The translations under genes and the position numbers were made by a program. Shown here one piece after another: positions 56,280-64,000 of a stretch of 64,000 nucleotides of DNA (positions are counted from its first letter, which is position 1; each line of letters starts with the position of its first letter). The notes beneath the pieces are model-generated. The model was not told the origin of the DNA. It searched no databases and saw only the letters and a program-made list of their open reading frames with translations. Source of the DNA: Lolium rigidum (Eukaryota > Streptophyta > Magnoliopsida > Poales > Poaceae). The DNA is taken from positions 346,283,484 to 346,347,483 of the forward strand of contig NC_061508.1 of the NCBI RefSeq assembly GCF_022539505.1, written 5' to 3'.

Positions 56280-56530
56280 TTTTTGACAAATCACTTTCGT
56301 CATATTAAGGCCAATTTTCGTCAAGGATTACTTCGCGGTGACAAAATTTGATCGTCATGGGGTTCGTCAAGGAAGCTCCGTCATAAAATATCGGGGGTGA
56401 CGGTATGCATTTTTTCGTCAACGTCAAATGTTTGATGGTGACGACCCGCAAATTCGTCAACATCAAAGGTTCATTGTTGACAGACAGGTTTGTCACGAAA
56501 AATTGCAACTTTCGTCAATATCTAAATCTT
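56280..56530. repeat. Subterminal TTCGTCA repeats of the second CACTA element
   Basis: At least eight TTCGTCA or TGACGAA/GTGACG words in about 250 bases after the left end, in both orientations. Confidence 0.7.
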
Positions 56531-56564
56531 GGGAAGTTTCTGATTGGTCCAAAAAAAGCATACG

Positions 56565-56825
56565 TGGCCTTACATGTGGGTCCAATTTGGCTTCTGACAA
56601 CATGGGTCCGACGGCGCTGACATGGATATCTGTCATGTGGGACCGGGATGGTGCTGACTGGTGGGACCGACAAAATATTATGACAAGCTGGACCCACAAT
56701 ATTCTGACCGGTGGGATCCACAAAATTCAGACAAGTGGGACTAGGTTGTTGCCGACATATGGGTCCCAATAATGCCGACTCGGTGGGACCCACAAATTCT
56801 GACAAGTGGGACCACAAATTGGTGC
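56565..56825. repeat. Short GTGGGACC-type minirepeats
   Basis: The phrase GTGGGACC(CA)CAAATTCTGACAA and variants recur about seven times. There is no coding frame; 56840-57220 beyond it shows nothing recognisable. Confidence 0.6.
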
Positions 56826-57228
56826 CACGTGGTTTCATTTAATAGTGACGTTGTGACATTTTCCGTCACCTTTTGAATTTGACAAAATTTGAGAGCATTT
56901 GAATTATTTGCGAAATTTGGGGAACAAAAAAACTGGCGAAATATCAAAAAGTAGACAATAAATATCATACTTAAATGGTGGCACAAGAAGTATATATGTC
57001 TCTCACAGACCGAAAGATTCATAAGAAAATTACAATTGGAACACAATGAAATTAAAAGACCTATGATTAATAATGTTGTAGGACGGTGGTGCAATAGATT
57101 AGTTGCCCTGGGATTGAGACATGGATGGTGGCTGGGATGTCCTCAAGAGCAAATTAAGCACGACATCCATTTCTCGTCACCTCTTTTCATAAGCCGAGTC
57201 TTTTCTTCTTGGGCTTTCTTCACAGCCT

Positions 57229-60200
57229 TCAAGTTCTTCCTCCTCGCTTCTTCCCGATGTCTTCAAATTTTTCATCTTGTTCTTGCAGTCTTGCTCGCAT
57301 CTCACCGTGGTACGTTTCAGCTGCTCGTATGGAGTTCTCGCTCTTGATCTCGCCGCCTTTGTTGTAGCTCTCGGATGCGTGTAGCTGAGACAGAAGACTT
57401 CCGGAACTTGTTGCGACGCCCAATCTTGGTAGGAATGTGCTGTTGCAGGTGGTGGATGGGCTTTTCTCGCTCGTAACTAGCCGAACAATTTGCAAATCGG
57501 TCAAATCAGGTTCATCTTCATTGCGTGGCGCCGCTTTTTTGCCACCATTTGATCCTGCATAAAGATTACAATCATTGCATGGACAACATACAAAACTGGA
57601 TTATATTATATTGTGCTAATAAGAAATATTTCTTACATATGCACTTTTTGCTTCAGCACTCATAATGTTATCCTTGGTAGTGTGTGTGATTCTAAAAAAT
57701 TCAATTGGAGAGGTTTCTTGTTCCTGCTCGCTTAGCCTTACGCTTGAAAAAATGTAGAATGCACATTACCATTGTACACTCGTGTATGACGAAGTATGAA
57801 CTGTATTGGGACATTCGAACACTTACTAGATGTTCCCAGTGAGCAACATAGCTTCGAGATCCAGTGGTATGGAACTGTTTCACAGCTTCTCTGTTCTTTC
57901 CATTTATTACACACAGTCCCTATGTTCAGTACATGCATTTTATTTATCCAGATCAGAGAAATGTAAGAATTCAGTAGCTGTTATTGAAAGGAATAACGTT
58001 TATGTACCCGGTACTTCTCATCAAACCATCTTTTCACCAGCTTCTTTCCAGCTTTTCTCTTCTACGTGACTCGGCTTCTCGAGATATGCTTGCTCCAGGT
58101 GTGAGATTTTTAATTTTGGGCCAATACTCCTTTTTAAGCCTATATCGGAACTTCCGAATACTAACTTGCAGCATATCAGCACACATCTTGAGCCACCTCA
58201 TCATTTTTGTCCATATTAAACTTTCCCTGCAAAATAGTGAAGCATTAATCAGTAGATTCTTAGATAGTTGATCATGTAGCATACTAATTAGGTTAAACCA
58301 AGATTGTACAGGACTCACCGCTACTGTACTTATAGCATGAGGAATGACATGTTTGAGAGTTGCATCTTTCCTGTACTGTGTCCAGTGTGTTGCAAGCGGC
58401 ATTTTTTCACGGATGTGAATACCAACCTCATTGCTCAGCTTTGCTGACTGGACATAATCCTTGGGTCTCCTGACACGAGGAGTGAATTCAATTGGCATCT
58501 TATTGCCACCATGTCTTCTTGTGTACTCATGTAGTCCATGGCCCATGGTACGTCTGCGTCCACCTCTCTTTCTCTTACTACCGTCGAGATGTTGTCAATG
58601 TCTCCGAAATAAGAGATATGAAATGATTCTCTTTTATATGAAAATATGCGGTACGGTGTTTAGTTTTTACAAATTTTCATACCTTGCCGCTCAAAGTTTA
58701 CAATTTGATTGTCCTCGGGAGATGAGGTGCTGCCTCCGGATGTCATGATCCGGTTAGGTGAGGGTGCTCCTTCGGTGTTCGGACCAGCGAGTGGCCGTCG
58801 GCTCATCGGATGACCCAGCTTGAGGTTCGGTTGTTGCCATTGATCTTGTTGCAATGTTGGATGGTGCAACTTCAGTGTCCGGATCGCTTCTTCCGTGCAA
58901 CTATTGCGGAAGAAGCAACTATCTGCAAGCACGATAGAGGCTACATTAGTAGGAAACATTTAGCATGTACGTATTTCCTATCATAGTTCGGACATAGTTC
59001 CACGGACCTGAGCTAAAGTTTTGCCGACGATGCGCCGATCCTCATCTGAATGAAGATCATCATCAGCAGTAGCTATCTCTTCTGGATTCGGTTCATACGA
59101 AGGGTCCTCTTCGACCTCCATCTCTTCGCAGTCTGTGTCCTTTAGATTGTTACTAGTTCCTATTTGTACCCCACCATACACTAATGTACGTGCAAAACCA
59201 GTGAAATCTTTCTGAAATTTGTGGCCAGGTCCATATCTGTCAGCGAAATTTTTTTCCATGCGTACTACATTTTCTTGCATTTGTTTCTCCTTGGCAAGCT
59301 CATATGCCGGCTTGACGGGTTTTTGTGTCTCCGCTGAAATAATCGGAAGAGCGGAGCGTGAACAAAACATAAGAGGGGGCCAATTCCATAGAAAACAGCA
59401 AATAATTGTCTTTGCAAAATATTGTACAGCAGACAAATGATTGAAAACATAAGAGTCTACGTATGATGTCGGCGAACAAAACATAAGAGGGGGCATATGC
59501 CAGGCTAAGGGACATCATGTGCTTTTAGATATCTACTCGTAACAAATAATTGACACAAGAGACTCCCCTCGCACACTGAATTATGCATGTCTGTTGATAG
59601 CTTGGCGGGCTTGGTATGCACGTAATGAGGTATGGGTAGTTCAGTCCTATACCGATAGAAGTTCAGATATGTGCTGATAGAAGTTCAGATATGTGCTGAT
59701 AGAAGTTCAGATTTGTGCTGATAGAAGTTCGGATATGTGCTGAAATTTGATTTTTGACTTTTGAAAGACATAGATAAACAAAAATTGTGGAAATAAATAG
59801 ACTGATGAAACAAAGTACATGATTAAAAAAACTTCATTACATTGTTAAGACGTGCATTGCACGTGCAAACTAACTAGTTCCATAGAAAACAACAAACAAT
59901 TGTTCTAGATCAAACTCTGCTTCCCTCTGAAACTGAGGAATAAAAGTCTGAAGCAATGTCGTTGTTCACTGTAGCTCGTCAGGCTGTTTTCGGCAACGGC
60001 TGGAATTAGTTCAGTTAAGTGTTTCGGCAAACAATTGTCTATGCAAAAGATTGTACAAGCAGCGGGATGGCAAAGATTGTATAGCACGGCATGATTGTCT
60101 CTGGAATAAAAACGATAAACCCTATACGTATGATGTCGGGATTGGATCTATCAAATATGCAAGATCTAGATATAGGTCAAACGGGCGTGGTAGACATGTA

Positions 60201-60347
60201 AAACCGATCTCTCGATCTAACCATCCGAAAACACAACAACAAGCCGATCACCGACAGATTTACCTTGGCGTTTCTTCGAGCTGGGCGCCTTCTTTGGCGT
60301 GTGTGCGCGATTTTCCTTCGCCCCGATGTTTCGACGACTGCCGGCCA
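57229..60347 (-). CDS. Transposase_24-type CACTA gene, multi-exon
   Basis: The start at 60347 gives MAGSRRNIGAKENRAHTPKK, with a donor at 60263 (AAG/GTAAAT). The second exon starts at 59333 after TTTCAG and reads PVKPAYELAKEKQMQENVVR ... VGKTLAQVRG. Exon 58922-58683 reads RTLKLHHPTLQQDQWQQPN ... EDNQIVNFERQ. The next, to about 58330, has MPIEFTPRVRRPKDYVQSAK, IHIREKMPLATHWTQYRKD and HVIPHAISTVA, then CADMLQVSIRKFRYRLKKEY. The family signature GSRSYVAH appears near 57850, and a coiled C-terminal part (RAAETYHGEMRARLQEQDEK) ends at 57229. Such proteins accompany CACTA transposases and bind DNA. Some exon borders remain uncertain. Confidence 0.7.
59654..59741. repeat. 22-bp minisatellite, four units
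   Basis: GATAGAAGTTCAGATATGTGCT is repeated four times with two substitutions, inside the first intron of the Transposase_24-type gene. Confidence 0.85.
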
Positions 60348-60485
60348 TGGCGACCACCGGCCGGGGAGATAGTTGCGAGATGGAAGAACGTCCGGCGAAG
60401 ACACCGGATCGGGGTGAGCACGAGAGGATGAGGTCGGGGGGGTGGGGAGTTAAGATGCTCGTAAATCATGGGGGAGAGGCACGAC

Positions 60486-60493
60486 GTATATAA
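60486..60493 (-). promoter_or_regulatory. TATA box of the Transposase_24-type gene
   Basis: The minus strand reads TTATATAC about 140 bases upstream of the ATG at 60347. Confidence 0.45.
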
Positions 60494-60756
60494 GGGAGGG
60501 CGAAATATTTGATAGGTGGGGTGCGCGGGAGGAGTGGAGGGAACGAAAAATTTGTGTGTTTTGGCAGCCGTCGTACTAAAATTTGGAGGGAACAAGGTTT
60601 TGCCGTGGAAGAAAAAATATTACTCTGAAAATGGAACTGTACATGTATATTTAAAAAATACCAGAACATGAATGGGATGCATGAAAAAAATCTAAATTTG
60701 GGACCCTCCTTTCGTTCGAAAACCCCTCTTTGGACACATGAATGGAACATGAATGG

Positions 60757-62719
60757 GCCATTCCCCCCTCTTTTCGTCCGAAAACCCCTCTTTCGACACA
60801 TCTACACCATGGGGACACCATGCCACCAACTCCAAAAAATCAAAACCCATAGCAACCAAGGTTTCATATCACAATGTGCACAAGGGTGCCAAATCATGCC
60901 CCAATCCATGGTGGTTTGGTCAGTTTTTGGCCATTCCCCCCTCTTTTCATCCGAAAACCCCTCTTTCGACACATCTACACCATGGGGACACCATGACACC
61001 AACTCCAAAAAATCAAAACCCATAGAAACCAAGGTTTCATATCACAATGTGCACAAGGGTGCCAAATCGTGCCCCAATCCATGGTGGTTTGGTCGGCTTT
61101 TGGCCATTCCCCCTCTTTTCGTCCGAAAACCCCTCTTTCGACACATCTCCACCATGGGGACACCATGCCACCAAATCCAAAAATCAAAACCCATAGCAAC
61201 CAAGGTTTCATATCACAATGTGCACAAGGGTGCCAAATCATGCCCCAATCCATGGTGGTTTGGTCAGTTTTTGGCCATTCCCCCCTCTTTTCGTCCGAAA
61301 ACCCCTCTTTCGACACATCTCCACCATGGGGACACCATGCCACCAACTCCAAAAATCAAAACCCATAGCAACCAAGGTTTCATATCACAATGTGCACAAG
61401 GGTGCCAAATCATGCCCCAATCCATGGTGGTTTGGTCGGTTTTTGGCCATTCCCCCTCTTTTCGTCCGAAAACCCCTCTTTCGACACATCTCCACCATGG
61501 GGACACCATGCCACCAACTCCAAAAATCAAAACCCATAGCAACCAAGGTTTCATATCACAATGTGCACAAGGGTGCCAAATCATGCCCCAATCCATGGTG
61601 GTTTGGTCAGCTTTTGGCCATTCCCCCCTCTTTTCGTCCGAAAACCCCTCTTTCGACACATCTCCACCATGGGGACACCATGCCACCAACTCCAAAAAAT
61701 CAAAACCCATAGCAACCAAGGTTTCATATCACAATGTGCACAAGGGTGCCAAATCATGCCCCAATCCATGGTGGTTTGGTCAGTTTTTGGCCATTCCCCC
61801 CTCTTTTCGTCCGAAAACCCCTCTTTCGACACATCTCCACCATGGGGACACCATGCCACCAACTCCAAAAAATCAAAACCCATAGCAACCAAGGTTTCAT
61901 ATCACAATGTGCACAAGGGTGCCAAATCATGCCCCAATCCATGGTGGTTTGGTCGGCTTTTGGCCATTCCCCCTCTTTTCGTCCGAAAACCCCTCTTTCG
62001 ACACATCTACACCATGGGGACACCATGACACCAACTCCAAAAAATCAAAACCCATAGAAACCAAGGTTTCATATCACAATGTGAACAAGGGTGCCAAATC
62101 TTGCCCCAATCCATGGTGGTTTGGTCAGTTTTTGGCCATTCCCCCCTCTTTTCGTCCGAAAACCCCTCTTTCGACACATCTACACCATGGGGACACCATG
62201 ACACCAACTCCAAAAATCAAAACCCATAGAAACCAAGGTTTCATATCACAATGTGAACAAGGGTGCCAAATCTTGCCCCAATCCATGGTGGTTTGGTCAG
62301 TTTTTGGCCATTCCCCCCTCTTTTCGTCCGAAAACCCCTCTTTCGACACATCTCCACCATGGGGACACCATGCCACCAACTCCAAAAAATCAAAACCCAT
62401 AGCAACCAAGGTTTCATATCACAATGTGCACAAGGGTGCCAAATCATGCCCCAATCCATGGTGGTTTGGTCAGTTTTTGGCCATTCCCCCTCTTTTCGTC
62501 CGAAAACCCCTCTTTCGACACATCTACACCATGGGGACACCATGCCACCAACTCCAAAAATCAAAACCCATAGCAACCAAGGTGTCATATCACAATGTGC
62601 ACAAGGGTGCCAAATCATGCCCCAATCCATGGTGGTTTGGTCAGTTTTTGGCCATTCCCCCCTCTTTTCGTCCGAGAAAACCCCTCTTTCGACACATCTA
62701 CACCATGGGGACACCATTT
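60757..62719. repeat. Tandem array, 12 anchors with 172-bp period
   Basis: The word GGGGACACC recurs at 60811, 60984, 61156, 61328, 61499, 61671, 61844, 62016, 62189, 62361, 62533 and 62707, spacing 171-174. Units are nearly identical. Three of them (second, eighth, ninth) share variants such as CATGACACC and CATAGAAACC. A diverged partial unit precedes the array (from about 60698), and the last unit breaks off at 62719. Long open frames in it come from the repeat, not from a gene. Confidence 0.95.
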
Positions 62720-63412
62720 TTTGAGGTACCTAACTTGAAATGGACTGAAATTTGGCACAAGGGTGCATCAACATGTGGGTAATGACGCTTGCATGCTATC
62801 TTGGCAGTTTGGTTTGAAAATTTTCAAAAATTCATCCCCTAAACTCAAGAAGAGGCATCACTTGTCAAGCATGTACATCTTAGGGTATTGGGAAAATTGG
62901 GAACACGTGTTGGTCTGATTTGGCATCACCACATTACCCTAGAACAGAAGTTTCACTTTGAAAAGGTTTGACAACCTCTTAGTACAATGGGGTGAACCTA
63001 GGTTTGACCAAACACTCAAAATTCCAGCCCTAATCATGTTATGAAATTCTTAGAAATTTGAAAGAATTTACATACTCGATTCATTTTTTATTTATTTCTT
63101 TCTATGTGTGATCACTAATTCGTATTTAAAATATTTTATAGTTTTTAATACCCATCTTGAAAATTCTCGTGCCTCGCCCATCCGTCATGCGTGGGACCCA
63201 TGTCAAAGTAATGGGAAAGTGGACTACATGCAGGAATCCACGTTTTCACACGCACGCGTCACACAGAGGAACCCAAACGGCAGCATCTACTGTATATCCA
63301 TCGGCCCCATCGTCTCTCCCACCCGCAACTTCTATTCCCCAATCTGGCAAAAACCCTGCTTGCACCTCCACCAGCGCACCACCGACCTCCCCTTCCACCG
63401 AAGATCCCGAAG
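62720..63412. other. Non-coding DNA between array and right-edge gene
   Basis: The first 60 bases retain array-like words (TTTGGCACAAGGGTG). The rest is AT-rich without coding signal, turning GC-rich after 63290 as a probable leader of the next gene. Confidence 0.4.
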
Positions 63413-63761
63413 ATGAAGCGTGTTCGCGGAGACGAGCCGGAGGCGAGTGCGGTCGTCAACGTCGACAGAAGCGACGGCGATGCTCCGGTAGTCGTCGACG
63501 CCGCGGAGGCGGGATCTTCCTCCGGAACTAGCGAGCCGCTCTTCGCCGCGCCGTGACCGTGGAGGGCTCCGCCCAACCGGCCGTGGTCGCCGTCGCCGAT
63601 GAGGCCAACGGAGACGTCCTCGCTCCCGCGGCACAAGCAGCATGACCAGGGCTTTGATCCGAATGACCCGTTCTACCGCCACTCCAGGCAGTACCGCGAG
63701 CTATATGGCCCCAGAGAGTGCGACGAGTTCGAAGAGGAGGCCTCGGACAACTGCAGCGAGG
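63413..63761 (+). pseudogene. 5' exon of an unknown gene, two frame breaks, continues past the window
   Basis: The ATG at 63413 gives MKRVRGDEPEASAVVNVDRS and VVVDAAEAGSSSGTSEPLFA before TGA at 63554. A neighbouring frame gives a plausible continuation (VTVEGSAQPAVVAVADEANG ... APAAQA). The first frame then resumes with HDQGFDPNDPFYRHSRQYRE and a probable donor at 63762 (GAG/GTACTC). Two compensating indels therefore seem to have created the stop. The DPFYRHSRQYR motif recalls N-terminal regions of some grass-specific DUF proteins, but I cannot name the family. It could also be a gene fragment inside the second CACTA element. Confidence 0.45.
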
Positions 63762-64000
63762 TACTCTACTTTTCCGATCGATCCCCTGTTTTTCTTGATC
63801 TTACTGTTCACCTTAGGGTTTGCTCGTACGGTAGATTGATTTGCCCCGTCCGCTACTTGTTGTACAAATTGATGATTCGGGGGTTCTTACTCATCCGATT
63901 TATGGTTTGTAGTTACTAGATTTGTAATATTTGATGCACATCTTGATTCAACTGTACCAAAGTATCAACCAAATGATTTATGGTACCATGAATATTCATG

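Larger units (their letters stand above)
56260..60600 (-). mobile_element. Second CACTA element; left end and transposition gene, right end not found
   Basis: The left end CACTACAAAGGAAAACAATT interrupts an exon of the RLG-B antisense gene, with AAG before it as the likely 3-bp duplication. TTCGTCA/TGACGAA words cluster behind it. A Transposase_24-type gene lies on the minus strand (57229-60347). I find no matching TAGTG end with AAG up to 64000, so the element either extends past the window, including the 172-bp array, or has lost its other end. The end given here is only the last base I attribute to it. Confidence 0.65.

Noticed and set aside
56840..56870. TAGTG near 56851 as the right end of a short CACTA starting at 56260
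   Set aside because: The next three bases are ACG, not the expected AAG, and no TIR partner precedes it; the RLG-B antisense gene does not resume there.
60668..62782. Long open frames (up to 405 codons) through 60.7-62.8 kb on the + strand, and partners on the minus strand
   Set aside because: They are produced by the 172-bp tandem repeat; all frames show the same repeated peptide and no codon bias or domain.
1..64000. tRNA, rRNA or other structured RNA genes
   Set aside because: I looked for tRNA box motifs and rRNA-like stretches and saw none I could support.

Overview
The window is plant nuclear DNA, almost certainly from a grass and probably from a large-genome Pooideae/Triticeae species. 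The element types point this way: PIF/Harbinger elements with GGGCATCTCC ends, Ty3/gypsy elements with antisense accessory genes, CACTA elements with TNP2-type transposases and many MITEs. I cannot name the species from sequence alone. Most of the window is transposable elements, many nested. Only three places look like host genes: a small secreted protein (3090-3404), an intact receptor-like cytoplasmic kinase (20059-21375), and the damaged 5' end of an unknown gene at the right edge (63413 onward).

Left part (1-23.3 kb). A fragment of a DUF4283/zinc-knuckle protein runs off the left edge. Two PIF/Harbinger elements follow. One is non-autonomous and carries an unknown ORF (1102-2785); the other holds a frameshifted DDE transposase (4030-6116). 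A MITE abuts the second on a shared TTA. A complete non-autonomous Ty3/gypsy element lies at 6154-14685 (5-bp TSD GGACT, gag-protease only, antisense acidic ORF). Then come an AP2/ERF-like pseudogene, a fold-back MULE-type MITE, a hAT MITE, the kinase gene, a second hAT MITE and the 3' end of a LINE.

Middle (23.3-52 kb). One minus-strand Ty3/gypsy element (here RLG-A) was broken up by later insertions. Its 3' LTR is at 23325-23882. A multi-exon antisense gene with its own TATA box spans 24304-34216 and is split by a 6.3-kb LTR element, RLG-C (25664-31919). Its integrase and RNase H lie at 34801-36595. A 12.8-kb CACTA element (36596-49384, TSD ATG) sits inside the RNase H codons, and reverse transcriptase, protease and partial gag resume at 49385-51967. 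The CACTA carries a TNP2 pseudogene, a second gene with a peptidase-C48-like end, a small RNase H1-N-domain membrane ORF, a three-unit tandem repeat and a perfect 46-bp-arm palindrome.

Right part (52-64 kb). The 3' LTR and antisense gene of another Ty3/gypsy element (RLG-B) are cut by the left end of a second CACTA at 56260. That CACTA holds a Transposase_24-type gene. A 12-copy tandem array with a 172-bp period follows at 60757-62719.

The most unusual theme is that three separate Ty3/gypsy elements each carry a gene antisense to gag-pol between pol (or gag) and the 3' LTR. Two of these are spliced, TATA-driven relatives of one another.
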